From Leuctra nigra (lineage: Eukaryota > Arthropoda > Insecta > Plecoptera > Leuctridae): a stretch of 64,000 nt of DNA. The notes below the pieces were generated by a model. That model ran no database searches. It saw only the letters and a program-made list of their open reading frames with translations, and had not been told where the DNA came from. A program made the position numbers and the translations under genes. The stretch is taken from NCBI GenBank assembly GCA_934045905.1, contig OW203771.1, positions 19,600,069 to 19,664,068 on the forward strand. The letters are read 5' to 3'. Each line of letters starts with the position of its first letter. The stretch's first letter is position 1. Positions 21,097 to 32,051 of the stretch are shown piece by piece.

Positions 21097-21129
21097 CATA
21101 AATATTCTCGCCATTCTCGGAGCTTCCAT
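21097..21129 (-). CDS. peritrophin-like gene 1, exon 1: start codon and signal-peptide N-region
   Basis: The minus strand reads ATG at 21127-21129 and a second in-frame ATG at 21112-21114: MEAPRMARIFM, then donor GTAAGA. Joined to exon 2 it gives MEAPRMARIFMVLLSFSTII, a normal signal peptide. The first ATG is preferred because it is conserved at the same place in the paralogue and has a GAAATGG context. The same 11-codon exon occurs at 24061-24093. Confidence 0.8.
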
Positions 21130-21165
21130 TTCAACCTTCAGAAGAGTACTAATCAGTTCATTGTC
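21130..21165 (-). promoter_or_regulatory. candidate 5' UTR and initiator of peritrophin-like gene 1
   Basis: On the minus strand CTGATTAGTAC lies about 20-30 bases upstream of the first ATG, and the same word occupies the equivalent place in front of the paralogue (24094-24125). Conservation in an otherwise diverged upstream region suggests the start-site region; no TATA box is evident. Confidence 0.4.
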
Positions 21166-22270
21166 TAATTGTACTTAGCATAACAAGATCCTAACTCTGT
21201 TCTGTTTAATCAATATGACGTTATCACATCTGCAAGTTCTTCAATCATGCACATATGTCAGATCGAGCCTGGATGCGATTGGGATGTTGATTTGATGCAA
21301 TATTTTGCGATTGTATACCTATTATGTATCATGTTGTATGACAATATTGATTTGAAAAAAAACGTGATTGAAATCTTGGTACAACTAAAAACGGTATTTG
21401 AACGAGATTAAAAATGATTAGAAAAGGATTGGCCGCAGCCATTGGCTGCTGGCCAGGTACCTTGACAATCAATCCCTATTATAATTAGTGAAATGTTTAG
21501 AATACCGTTTTTAAATTGGCTAAGTGTACATAATCTACTGTCTATAATCTATTTAGGATTAGACAAAGATAGAAAGTATTTAACCCCTAAAACTAATAAG
21601 GGTTTAAAAACAGACATCCAGACATTTCCTTTCCAGATGTCATCTCATCTACCAACATGAATGTAGGTACAGTCATGTTCTTTAGTTCACAGTCCAGTTT
21701 CGAAGCAACCCGCATTGCAGAGAGGGTAGTTGTGTTGCCTAACCTCATGCAAAGAGTTAAATCAGTTGTTATCTAATGTTATTCTCTACCATCCGATATC
21801 CACAAACCTGACAGATCTGGTTCACTGGCTGCCCCCTCTAGTTGATCTCTAATGCAGGATGGCTTCGGGAGTATGGCGGCAATACCGTTGACTCAGTTGG
21901 TAATGTGAGGGATACTGGATGACGCCAAGAACTCAGACAATGAAGGTGAAAGATTGTGCCAGCAGAGTCAGTCCCAACTTAGTTTTATGTAAGTCAAGTT
22001 ATATTTCCGTTTTACATTACCAGAATTGTTAAAATACAAAAAGCCCGTTTAGCCCATTAGCATTGTAGCCCGTTTCCATTTATTTTAGGGCAATTAGGAA
22101 AGCCTCAGTTTGCCTAAAAATACGGTAAAAAAGGATACATGTCAATTATATAATCTGATTATGTAAAAAAATAATAACAGAGAACTTACAAATTATGAGT
22201 CACACAGAGAGGTTATAAAACATAATATGTGGGGTATTTATATAATTTTGTTATCCATCAAGAAACTCTT
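21166..22270. other. intergenic between the two peritrophin-like genes
   Basis: No gene. A block at 21390-21535 (aacggtatttgaacgagatt, gccattggctgctggccagg, ttgacaatcaatc) is matched in inverse orientation at 40975-41060, so it is an interspersed repeat of unknown type. Confidence 0.5.
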
Positions 22271-22276
22271 TAATTA
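22271..22276 (-). terminator. possible polyadenylation signal of peritrophin-like gene 2
   Basis: tttaat on the plus strand gives ATTAAA on the minus strand about 225 bases beyond the stop. No AATAAA is closer. Weak on its own. Confidence 0.25.
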
Positions 22277-22501
22277 AGTAATAAGCAATAGCTTTAGTAA
22301 GGAAAGTTTAAAGGTACATTTGTAATAGTGGATATTCCTTGGCTTCTCAGATTCTGTTTAGACGCAGGTGATTTAGTTGAACCAGAAGGTAGACGGTCGT
22401 GGAGGTAGTTGTGGTTTCAGTAAGACTGTTGAATGTTGAGGTATCATCAGGTGAGGTATTTGTGGAGGAGTTGGTACTTACTGCTCATGCATTGATATGA
22501 T

Positions 22502-23641
22502 TCATAGCTGAGTAGTGGAAGTCCCAGTACAAGACTGGATATCTTCATCAAAGACTTCACCGTCTGGACAGCGGTACAACAACGGATACAAAACTCTCCC
22601 GTCATCCGCACAGACGTAGTAGTAGTTCGGGTTCCCTGCAAGAGGTCCTGACTGAGGCAAACTCAAGCAGGGATCAACAGGACCTGAACTGCAAATGGGA
22701 TCATTCAATGGCAAGTCACATTGTCCCGTAGCTATGTTATAAGCAGAGTCCGTACAGAATGAAACTTCAGAATAAGGAGTTTCGTAGCAGGTGTGGTAGA
22801 TGTCGCAGAAGTAAGGGTCAGGGAAAATGTCGCTATGTGTACATCTCAAAGGAGCTCCGTAGCATCTTGCGGACACCGAGCACTCTGCATTGTAAGATGG
22901 CGGACCATGGCAGTAGGGTTGTTGAGGAGAGTCGCAGGCTGTTGAATTGTTGAGGAACAGAAGACCTTGGCAGTCGTCTGTACATGTGACGAACTCCGAG
23001 TCCGGTGTTGTGGTTGCTGGTGTTGTTGTGGTTGTCGTTGAATTGACGCACTCGTCGTTGTATTCGTCGTACACGAAGTTGTTTTCACACATGTAGAGTA
23101 AGGGGTAGATGATGCTATCTACAAACGAGTCTTGACGACATCTGTAGTAGAAGGAAGGATTACCAGAGAGCGCTCCTGACTGACCAGCTGTTGTACATTC
23201 CGGCACACGACCATCCTGGCAAACTGGAGCATCTAAAGGCAGGCCACATTCACCGGTAGCGATGTTGTATGCAGATGTCACACAGTCACCGGTATAACCG
23301 GCATAATAATCAAATTCAAAGCAACCGTGGACAATGGTACAGAAGTACGGATCAGGAAAGAAACCTTCTTGAGCGCACAATATTGGATTTCCTTTGCAAC
23401 GAGCGGACTCGGAGCAGACAGCATTTGCGTTTGGAGGTTTGTGACATAAAGGAGATGCTCCGGCGCAGAATAAGTTAGATTCGTCGTTGGCGCAGTCAAG
23501 GACTTGTCTGCAGTCATCGGAACACACGTTGATTGGGTTGCTGGCATTGCATCTGTCCTTGAAGGTATCCTCATTCGGGGTCCACAAGTCTTGGTGCACG
23601 GCTGGCCAGGCGATGATGATGGGAGTTAGACTCAGAAGTAC
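22502..23641 (-). CDS. peritrophin-like gene 2, main exon: secreted chitin-binding (CBM14-type) protein
   Basis: Exon 2 starts after acceptor tttctcctctcag and runs 380 codons to TGA; with exon 1 the protein is 390 residues. The layout matches gene 1: signal peptide core VLLSLTPIIIAWPA, module 1 (CSDDCRQVLDC...SARC, then GFFPDPYFCTIVHGC, NIATGECGLP, NPSFYYRC and YPLLYMC), a linker of threonines (STTTTTTPATTT), and module 2 ending CSSGPVDPCLSLPQSGPLAG, NPNYYYVCADDG and YPLLYRCPDGEVFDEDIQSC. All cysteines appear conserved with gene 1. The pair arose by tandem duplication. The C-terminal segment CSSGPVDPC...PDGEVF is the best conserved part, suggesting the strongest constraint there. Confidence 0.88.
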   Translation of the reverse strand, partial: VLLSLTPIIIAWPAVHQDLWTPNEDTFKDRCNASNPINVCSDDCRQVLDCANDESNLFCAGASPLCHKPPNANAVCSESARCKGNPILCAQEGFFPDPYFCTIVHGCFEFDYYAGYTGDCVTSAYNIATGECGLPLDAPVCQDGRVPECTTAGQSGALSGNPSFYYRCRQDSFVDSIIYPLLYMCENNFVYDEYNDECVNSTTTTTTPATTTPDSEFVTCTDDCQGLLFLNNSTACDSPQQPYCHGPPSYNAECSVSARCYGAPLRCTHSDIFPDPYFCDIYHTCYETPYSEVSFCTDSAYNIATGQCDLPLNDPICSSGPVDPCLSLPQSGPLAGNPNYYYVCADDGRVLYPLLYRCPDGEVFDEDIQSCTGTSTTQL

Positions 23642-24060
23642 CTGAGAGGAGAAATAATTTCAGTGAACGCTATCTTGGTACAAGGTAATTCTGTTTGCTT
23701 TATTTATTTTTTTGCCTGCACTTCCCAGATCACATTGATCAACCAATCGATGGCATTAGTACACATTATAATTATGTTCCATTGGTCACCTATAGATCTT
23801 AGCTACATCTTCTATTTGGCTGAAAAGTCATATAACTGTTTGTCCGATCAAACTGAACTTTTGCATGGTAATTGGGACCGATATTTTATCACATTTTACT
23901 CAATACTGTGGCTCGTGTGTCTTAAATTACAGTCATAATATGTTTTGTAACTGATAAAATTAATTCATTTTTAACGGTTAACGAAGCACTTTCCTGGATA
24001 TTGATTTTATCTTCGAAGTATGTTAATACCACTGAAATATCTAGATGCTTTTTCACTTAC
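23642..24060. other. intron of peritrophin-like gene 2
   Basis: 419-bp intron, donor GTAAGT and acceptor CTCAG on the minus strand. It contains faint family A similarity (gatcacattgatcaaccaatcg, tgcatggtaattgggaccgat) but no intact end. Confidence 0.6.
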
Positions 24061-24093
24061 CATAAATATTCTCGCCATCCTCAGAGCTTCCAT
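24061..24093 (-). CDS. peritrophin-like gene 2, exon 1
   Basis: The minus strand reads MEALRMARIFM and donor GTAAGTG, identical in layout to exon 1 of gene 1 with two changes (P to L, and a synonymous-type change around the arginine codon). Both in-frame ATGs are conserved. Joined to exon 2: MEALRMARIFMVLLSLTPII. Confidence 0.8.
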
Positions 24094-24306
24094 TTCAACA
24101 TTCAATTGCGTAGGTACTAATCAGATAATCATCAGATATTAAACTTCAAAAACATTTTAATAGGAAGTTAATCTATTCCATCAATCCTCATTATCCTGTC
24201 AAAAGCGACTTCTTACACAATTTGTCACTGTCAGATATTAAGAAGACTGATGTTGAGGAATGTAATGGGGTGTTCGCATCACACGGCCAAGTCGTTACGT
24301 AAACAA

Positions 24307-24680
24307 TAGGAAAACGCTCTGTGTAATGCGTTGATAAGCGAGCATTCAAATTGCAATATTCGCTTATGAAAGTTGCTGCTGTGTAATAGACCTTGGAAAT
24401 CAAATGCATCAAAGGAGCAGTGATATATTTTTTTATATTTTTTTAAATAAATCTGACAGCTATATTTCAAAATAAGGATACCATGCCAGTAAAATGTCAA
24501 TAACTCTTGAAGTTTTTGATAGATTTGTTCGAAATTTTTAAAAACATTCTAAAATATTTATCCCAATGACGGCACAAAATTTGAAGTTGATTGGTCAAAT
24601 GGGTCCATTTTTCATTTTAAACTAATCAAATGATTTTCTCAAAAAATGAGACTTGACTCTGGGTTTTATACAGAGTTATT
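24307..24680 (-). mobile_element. Helitron-like remnant, family A
   Basis: Starts taggaaaacgctctgtgtaa then tgcgttgataagcgagcatt, a mutated 3' terminus, followed by the usual interior (agttgattggtcaaatggg). The opposite end is missing. Confidence 0.5.
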
Positions 24681-25814
24681 TTGTATGGTTTCAGAGCTTA
24701 ACTACCTCGCTGTTTGTTTAAGCCATGTGTATTATAATTGTGATAAACCCGATTAATTTAGACAAGATTAAGCGTTTTAAGCCCCAAAAATAATATTCGG
24801 AAAAACTACGTGAAGCCGATTTCTCATCACTCATCACTCATCACTCATCACACCAAACCTAAGTGACTTAAGTGAGTCAATGAATGAACGATGTACTAGC
24901 ACATTATTCAGTAATCAACCGTCTTTTGCCTCGAGAGTATAACGTGCGATGTGCGATGTGCGATGTGCGATGCTCAATGGCGCACTCAGGTTTTACCCCA
25001 TAGGAAATTATGAAATAATGATATGTTTTTGATTTGTTTTGAACTAAATATTTTAGTCTCCACGAAGCCTGTATAGACTTTTCACATAACCGTTACACTT
25101 CAGATGATTGTCCTTTTATTTATTACAATACCTTCTTCGTAAAAAAAATTATTTTCGTTCGATTTGATGATGACACAAAAACAAAGAGGAGTTATAATGT
25201 TTTTCACATTATACGCAAATTAACATAACAAATCAAAACATATCAAAACCAAGTTTTCATTTCAGAAATATGTTAATTTACAATCAATTTTAAAAATACG
25301 TTCTGAATTGAAAATAACAATACGATCAATGTACCAATAAAATGGATTTAAATCCATTATTAAAAAGTATAATAGGTTTTGAAATTGTAAATTGAGTACA
25401 TGTATAAATATGGCCTCTGGAAATGATATTAAATTTACATTTTTAACAAGAAAAACAATTCTCAATTTCACGAGGAAAGCTCTCAAATCGAACACCAAAA
25501 TAAACGAAAAAAGTATTGTTTTCAAAATTATAAAAATGATAAAAATCGAACACCAAAATAATCGAAAAAAGTATTGTTTTCAAATGTATAGAATGATAAA
25601 AATTGAGCACCATAATCGAGATTATCTTGTTGTAGGTACTCCGCTACCGAATTCTTGGGGAATCGGATATATTACGAAAGTTTGAATCGATTCAATTCAA
25701 TTCAATAAGATTTTTATATAGTTTTCATAATTATTGCAATCTTCGTTCTTTCTACTTCATTTTCTTATATTTAATTGAACATTGTTATGGTATTTCAAAG
25801 CTATTCTGAGGATT
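24681..25814. other. intergenic with two heptamer microsatellites
   Basis: Short tandem arrays: (TCATCAC)4 at 24826-24853 and (GTGCGAT)4 at about 24944-24974. Around 25480-25610 the block atcgaacaccaaaataaacg / aaaaagtattgttttcaaa is tandemly repeated. No coding evidence; the 97-codon frame at 25392 overlaps this repeat. Confidence 0.6.
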
Positions 25815-25989
25815 AGTGTACAGCCAACGCATTAAGTCGTGATCAAAGCCAATGATAAAACCAGTCTTGCAAATCACCCCTCTGTATACAAATATCTGTA
25901 TTTTAGGCAACTTATACTACTTCTGTGTACGACTGGTAGTCGCGATAGGGGGTAAGTTTTATCACAACTAAATGCGTTGGCTATACACT
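25815..25989 (+). mobile_element. 175-bp MITE with ~29-bp terminal inverted repeats
   Basis: The left end agtgtacagccaacgcatta (25815) pairs with the right end, whose reverse complement reads agtgtatagccaacgcattt, continuing through agtcgtgat / agttgtgat. Small size and no coding capacity mark it as a MITE. No clear target duplication, so the superfamily is not assigned. Confidence 0.7.
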
Positions 25990-26042
25990 GTAAATATTTC
26001 ATAACTTTCAAAGCTTCTATTTCCTTCCAGCAGCGCGATTGT

Positions 26043-26261
26043 GTAAGCTTCACTTCCGAGCTAGACGACCATCGTCTAATCTCGTCCATCGTCCATCTCC
26101 TAGATGCTGAGTGTGTAACTCACTTTAGAGATGTAGTCCGTCTAACTCTGGCTAGAGGTATGGTACTCCATCTCTAAAGTGAGTTACACACTCAGCATCT
26201 AGGAGATGGACGATGGACGAGATTAGACTATGCTATCGTCTAACTCGGAAGTGAAGCTTAC
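26043..26261. repeat. 219-bp hairpin: ~92-bp inverted arms, 35-bp loop
   Basis: The left arm 26043-26133 (gtaagcttcacttccgag ... gtaactcactttagagatg) and right arm 26169-26261 (catctctaaagtgagttac ... gtgaagcttac) are reverse complements apart from a few differences near the base. The arms include a gtccatcgtccatc direct repeat. Either a foldback element or an inverted duplication; a transcript would give a long double-stranded stem. Confidence 0.9.
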
Positions 26262-27386
26262 CACAATCCAGCTGCAGATAACACATTCAACCAATCAATC
26301 TGAATAGTTTTTGAACGAGATCCGATTGGTTGAAAAAAAGCCCAGCTTTTTATCTCTAAACTCCCTGTTGTTTACTTATTTTAGGTGGTGCAAGCGTGAG
26401 CGATTTCGCCGCTTGTTATATGCAGGCACTTTTTTGCAAACGATTGGAGGCAAAATGGGGTGACAAAATTATTTGAAATTGTAATCATGAATTACCATTA
26501 GACATAAGGTTATCACTTTATTTTTAATTTTTAGCTTTGTTCATTAATATTTTTTTTTTGATTTTTGGTGAAAATGGTATATTCTCGTCTCGCTGGGCGC
26601 CGTATAAAATTAAATTTCAAAAATGTGCCAAGTGATAACCATAAGTTTGTCTTTTATCTAATCATGATAAAAATTTGAGATCAATTGGTTAACGGGTTTG
26701 GTCTCCAATTGTATCGGAAATATCATAGTTTTGCGCGGTTTTGTTGAATAACCGGCGCCTAATTAACAATGCAGGAATCAAAAATGAAAAAGTGCTACTA
26801 ATATACAATCAGACTGATCATGTGAACATCCTATCAACGTTACACTCACTTATGAAACAATTTTTCCATCTCAATTTGCTAAAACGGCCGAGCGCTTGCA
26901 CCACCTTAATCATCTTTTCCGTTCTGCACAATTCCTTTTGTTGTGACAGGTTCTCAGCAACCTGCAAAGGATTCAATCTGCATCCGTGAAGTGGGAGGGG
27001 GGGGGGGGGGGGGTAGTTACCTAACAATACAGGGTAACTAATGACCAATTACACCACGTGCGTTGGAATTTAATCCCCCCCTTGTTATCCTCAAGGGGGG
27101 TGGCTTTAACAGGGCATTGATTTTACGTCCCTTTCGCACCATTAGAAGGTAGTTCGTGACTGGAATGGACTCGGAGGTAAACTGAGGATATCTTCGGAAT
27201 ACAATACAGTATAAATTCACACTATCATTCTCAGAAAATATTTATTTGTCTCTGTATGAAACCCATTATCATAGTTATGGAAGATGATATAAAATATAAA
27301 TTCAATTTTTTCATATCAACAGTGAATAAAACTTTGATAGAGCATTTAAAGGTTTGTCGTAAAAATACTAATATTTTAGAAAAGAG
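26262..27386. other. intergenic, no gene recognised
   Basis: Includes a G homopolymer at 26995-27013 and a hairpin CCCCCCTTG...CAAGGGGGG at 27075-27100. Patches around 26500-26710 resemble the interior of family A. Short frames here are not convincing. Confidence 0.4.
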
Positions 27387-29383
27387 TTTACCAGAAAAAA
27401 CACTCCGTGTAAAAATACCAGCCNNNNNNNNNNNNNNNNNNNNNNNNNNNNNNNNNNNNNNNNNNNNNNNNNNNNNNNNNNNNNNNNNNNNNNNNNNNNN
27501 NNNNNNNNNNNNNNNNNNNNNNNNNNNNNNNNNNNNNNNNNNNNNNNNNNNNNNNNNNNNNNNNNNNNNNNNNNNNNNNNNNNNNNNNNNNNNNNNNNNN
27601 NNNNNNNNNNNNNNNNNNNNNNNTGTAATTTATGAATTTTTTTGGTATAAAATGTTAATTAATAGCAATTAATTACACGGCGAGAAGGTTCAAAGTATAA
27701 TGCTGTAGTAGGTATGTTGATGTACCCACAAAACTATAGGTACCTACCAATCACAAACACAACTGTTCTGTATTTATTGCTTGTAAGACAATGCTATGTT
27801 TCTTTGCGTACTTATATTTAAATTTAAAATATTTTACAGAATGTTCAATATTTAATTTGAAAGTTTTGTCCCAATTTTTCTAGGCATTTCTGAACTACGT
27901 AGTATGTGAGTGGCATAAGCTTAAGAATAGAAAAATGTCTTTAAAAAAACGATGCGCCAAGTCCTTTTTTTAAGTATTTCTCGGGGGTTGATATTTTTAT
28001 TTCAATGGTACGATTAAAATTTGGAAAATTCGTTGACTTGGCTCCTTTTTTGATATCACTCCTTTTCAGTGCTGAATTTTTAGATTTCTTCTATTTTTTT
28101 TTATAGTTAAAGAGACTTGGCTGGTATTTTTACACGGAGTGTTTTTTCTGGGATATCACTTCTTTTGTTAGTTTATTCATACAGCTTGTAGCACATGTCC
28201 GAGCAGGGACTAATTTCTTTAAAAAAATACGCCTCAACCGATTTGGTTACTATGAAAAGTTGCGTTTGGTATAAGATGAAAATGATTATCCAAGAAGAAT
28301 AGCTTAAGTTTCGTTATAATCGATCCAGCCGTTTTCGATACATGACGTCACTTCCGGTTTTGAAATAGCGGCCGAATTCCGGTATAGGTAATAAGAAAAC
28401 AATCTAGTTTTATCTAGTTGATACCTTCATGAACGACCATCTGAATTCCTAATCCCTATATTTCCGTAAAATCGGTCATGCCGTTTGTAATATATGACGT
28501 CACTTCCGGTTTCATTTAGTGGTTCCTGCCGCCATTTCCGGTACCATTAATTTATTTATTCATTTTTCACAATTGATTTTTCAAATAAATAGCAGAATGA
28601 ATACGCAGGAGCTAGTTCAGTTGCAATCGGTACAGGCGTTTTAGATATATGACGTCACTTCCGGTTTCAGGAATGGCGGCCGAGAACACTGCTACCTTAA
28701 ATATATAAATTGTATTGTCTATGTTACAATGTAAGTTAATTATGTACGTATTTTAAGTATAATTTGTTGAAATAAGTTAAATATTGCGTATTTATGACGT
28801 CACTTCCGGTTTAGAAAATAAGAAAATAATATTTTTTTTATTGATACTTCATATAGATGACCATCTAAATCGAATGGCGCTAATTTCGTTCTAATCGGTC
28901 CAGACGTTTTTGAGTTATGACGTCACTTCCGGTTTCAAAATGGCGGCTTCCGGTTGGTTTTATAAAAAGGCACCTCAGACGCCAAAAGTGCACATGTGGT
29001 AAAAATTTCAGGTCGATCGGTTCAGCCGTTTAGGCTGTGGCGGTGATAGCGACGTTTCGTGATATCATCAGAATCATCATCATCTTCAGAATCAGAAAGT
29101 GGTGTAATTTCACTGTTTTCTCGGTCCTCTAGCGCGCAAATGGCATAACCTATTGTTCCCAAATTTGGTATATGTAGTGGGGTGGGCCATAGCTCGAAAT
29201 TAAGATATTTCGCAACAATGTGAGATTTACCAATTTTGAGATCCAGTAGGCCGAAAATGCCATGTTGTTGCTTACAGTAAAAGTGTTTGGTCTGCTCCTC
29301 AGTTTATTAGGCATTTACGGTATGTTGAGTGACTGTGAGTGTATAGTACGACTTGGCTGGGTGGAGCGACCGCTCCACTAGAT
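27387..29383 (+). mobile_element. mobile element family B, near-identical to 61493-63845, interrupted by an assembly gap
   Basis: It starts ccagaaaaaacactccgtg, is cut at 27424 by 200 Ns, and from 27624 to 29383 is essentially the same as 62087-63845 (I noticed only single-base differences, for example at 28386, 28707 and 29310). It ends in the hairpin GTGGAGCG-AC-CGCTCCAC and TAGAT. Flanks of the two copies differ on both sides, so this is transposition rather than segmental duplication. Confidence 0.8.
27424..27623. other. assembly gap (200 N)
   Basis: By alignment to the intact copy, the missing sequence corresponds to 61526-62086, about 561 bases, so the 200 Ns are a placeholder. The gap begins inside the left arm of the element's long inverted repeat. 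Confidence 0.95.
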
Positions 29384-30076
29384 TAGCCAGCGCATTCGAG
29401 CGTTTATGTTAGGTACCTACTCTTATGGCATGTTTTGTCTTAGTTTATATTTTATGTGTGTTTGTCTGAACTGTCAAGGTCACATTGATCAACCATCCGA
29501 TTTGACAATTTGACAAACACATATAGATGCCATAATTATTATGGCATATTTATAGTTTTTAGCATCTGATTGGTTTTGAAGTGAAAACAACATATTGTTA
29601 CAATATGACATTCTGAATTGTCATTTGGGACAAACATTTAAAAAAAATTACAGCCAAATCAATCATTAGCGTCAAGAGTTATGTACAATTTTAGCATGTT
29701 ATTCAGTAAATGTAATTTGCAAATAATTGTATCTTTTTTACCTGAGGCTTGCTTTTCAAATGGTTACATACCTAGCGCGATTTTCTGTTTCGTCATAAAC
29801 TCACATTTTGTTAGTTTTCGCAATTATCATTTTTAAAAAATAGTGAGATGTGAAAAATTAAAATTCAATATTGTGGATATTTTAAAATTGTCTGCCGTAT
29901 GAACTATTGTGGATTTGATTCGTTGTTGAGGTAAATTCCTTCAAAATGTAAGCAAGTGAGTGTTTTATTCATCCGAGATGTCAGTTTTTATAAGTAACAT
30001 CAGTCCATGATCAGTCGATCAAATTTTGAATGAAATGTACTGCACTGTTTATCATAATGAGGATTATTATAATAAG
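29384..30076. other. intergenic, no gene recognised
   Basis: A+T-rich; 29475-29660 has phrases typical of decayed family A (ggtcacattgatcaaccatcc). Nothing else seen. Confidence 0.4.
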
Positions 30077-30352
30077 TGGTGTAGTCGAGGGTATACGCGG
30101 GTATACGCCGTATACCTAAAAAAAGTATTTTCACTGGAAAGTATACCCAAAAAATTATAAGGGGTATACGCGGGTATACGCCGTATATCCCGGGGCTGGG
30201 TACCCCCCCCCCCCCCCCCCCTTATTCCGAGGAAACTTGTTTTCCTTGCCTTACCCCCCCCCCCCCCCCCCCCACCCGCCATGGCAGAAATCCTGCGGAC
30301 GCCCATGGTAGCGTATACCCAAAAAAAATATTAGGACTACTCCACTGAATGG
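30077..30352. repeat. repeat with ggtatacgcgggtatacgcc words, C homopolymers and short inverted ends
   Basis: The ends agtggtgtagtc (30077) and gactactccact (about 30340) are imperfect inverted repeats, a hAT-like terminus. The interior has two copies of gggtatacgcgggtatacgc and two poly-C runs (about 30206 and 30254). No target duplication found. Confidence 0.45.
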
Positions 30353-31211
30353 CTCAAGATTACGAATCTCATATCGATTTCTATAATTCGAATATTCCCA
30401 CGGTCGAAATGAAACCGAATTGCTAACTGAATAGCATAACGGATTGCGTAAGTAAGAGCAACGGAAAAATAAGTACCTAGTCTGCATTTCGTTGACGGGC
30501 GGTCATCGAAATTGCAGACTTACAAACGTGTTTAAAATTAGGAGAAAATCCTGGTGAGATTTAATGATGGTCGGTTGTATCCCGAGGTAAATTGCGGTGA
30601 TAGTTCATAAATATAGTCAGTAATAATAATAATTGAGTGTTAACCATTTCGTATTATTTTAATTATACTTCTTTTGCAGACGTAATCGTGTCATAATTGG
30701 AAATTTGTTTTTTTAATATTTGTTAATTTTGATGATGTTTTACATTTGTTAATAGACAAATTGTGATTTATTATATTTTTATTTTATTTTTCATCGAAAT
30801 TTAGGATTATTATTATTATTTTGTTCAATGTTTTACATATTTGTCTATTGTTTCATTATCAATTTTTTAAATAAATACATTTTATCGTTCATAATTGTTT
30901 TCCCACCTGAGCACGTGCTAGAAATTAGGTACGTTTCTTTGTACACGATGTTCTTCTGCATTTACTTCGGGTGTTTCCGACTACAGAAGATGCATGGTCC
31001 AGGCAGCGGAAGCTGGGTTTAATTACTAATGGCATCTTAAAGTTAATGAAACGTGTGAGGACGGATGTTTGAAACAAGTTGGTAAAAACTCGAAATGAAA
31101 GTTGTTCACGAAATATACCTTACTATAATTTTTTATTTTTATGGGTTTCACATGAACTATACAAAATGTCAAAATGTCAAAAATTATATAATCATCTAAT
31201 TTTACGTGTGA
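30353..31211. other. intergenic, no gene recognised
   Basis: Very A+T-rich, with attattattatt and aatgttttacatat words. It precedes the retrotransposon ORF1 and may include its 5' part, which I cannot delimit. Confidence 0.35.
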
Positions 31212-32051
31212 ATGCAGTTCAATAAATTGTTAAATTGTCACTTTGACTGTGCTAAATTGAAAACGCAGGAAAATAGGAAGTTGTGGCGTTGTCCGAAGTG
31301 CATAAAGGGTAAAGTTAAAACGCCCAAGGACGATACACCGTTTGTTTTTCCTGACTTTACTGCGGCAATTGCTGATTTAAAGCGTGAACTTCTGGAGAGT
31401 TTCAGAGTAGTGTCTGAAGATTTGCGCTGTTTCAAAGACGACATAGCGAAGAAAGTTATTGCCATTGAGGCTGGGGTGGCTGACTTGCAACAACGTTGCG
31501 ACGAGAAAGACGAGCGGATTGAGTTTCTGGTGCAGCAGGTCAACGATCTTGACCAATACGGTAGGCGCAATAACATTGAGATTGACAACGTATCTGAAGT
31601 CGTGGGTGAAAATATTGAAGCTATCGTTATTAAAGTGGCGGCAAAACTATCCGTGGATTTGTCTGCAAGTGATATTGAGGCAGCGCATCGCCTTCCGTCG
31701 AGGAATACAGTCAGACCTCCTAGAATCATTGTTCGATTCGTAAACAGAAAGAAGAGAGACGAAATTATAAACAAAAAGAAGCTAGCAGCTACAATTAAGA
31801 GTCAAGATATTGTACAAGTGGGTCAGTCCCGCATATACATCAACGAGAATTTGGCTCCTTTCTTCCGCGAGCTCCTCTGGTCGGTCAAGACTAGGGCAAA
31901 GGAAACCGGCTACAAGTTCGTTTGGTGGAGCCACGGAAAGGTCTTGGTGCGCAAGGACGAAAATTCCCGTAAAGTATTTAGAATTACTTCTTACCAGGAT
32001 ATTGACCTTTTGGTTTCTGATAGGCAGGCTGAGTCAGATTTAGCGGGTTAA
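31212..32051 (+). CDS. non-LTR retrotransposon ORF1-like protein (279 aa)
   Basis: ORF1 proteins of non-LTR retrotransposons bind element RNA and act as nucleic acid chaperones. The start region keeps what looks like the last part of a PHD-type zinc finger (CHFDCAKL...LWRCPKCIKG). Residues ~45-120 form a coiled coil (FTAAIADLKRELLESF..., LQQRCDEKDERIEFLVQQVN). Then comes the conserved DLDQYGRRNNIEI block and AAHRLP...RPPRIIVRFVNRKKRDEI, typical of ORF1 proteins of CR1/Jockey-type elements and related to the baculovirus FP-like domain. The frame is closed by a stop shortly upstream, so the first half of the zinc finger is missing: probably 5'-truncated. ORF2 of apparently the same element follows 2 kb downstream after an insertion. 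Confidence 0.75.
   Translation: MQFNKLLNCHFDCAKLKTQENRKLWRCPKCIKGKVKTPKDDTPFVFPDFTAAIADLKRELLESFRVVSEDLRCFKDDIAKKVIAIEAGVADLQQRCDEKDERIEFLVQQVNDLDQYGRRNNIEIDNVSEVVGENIEAIVIKVAAKLSVDLSASDIEAAHRLPSRNTVRPPRIIVRFVNRKKRDEIINKKKLAATIKSQDIVQVGQSRIYINENLAPFFRELLWSVKTRAKETGYKFVWWSHGKVLVRKDENSRKVFRITSYQDIDLLVSDRQAESDLAG

Noticed and set aside
31238..31774. 178-codon minus-strand frame
   Set aside because: Lies fully antisense to ORF1, which has a recognisable domain order.
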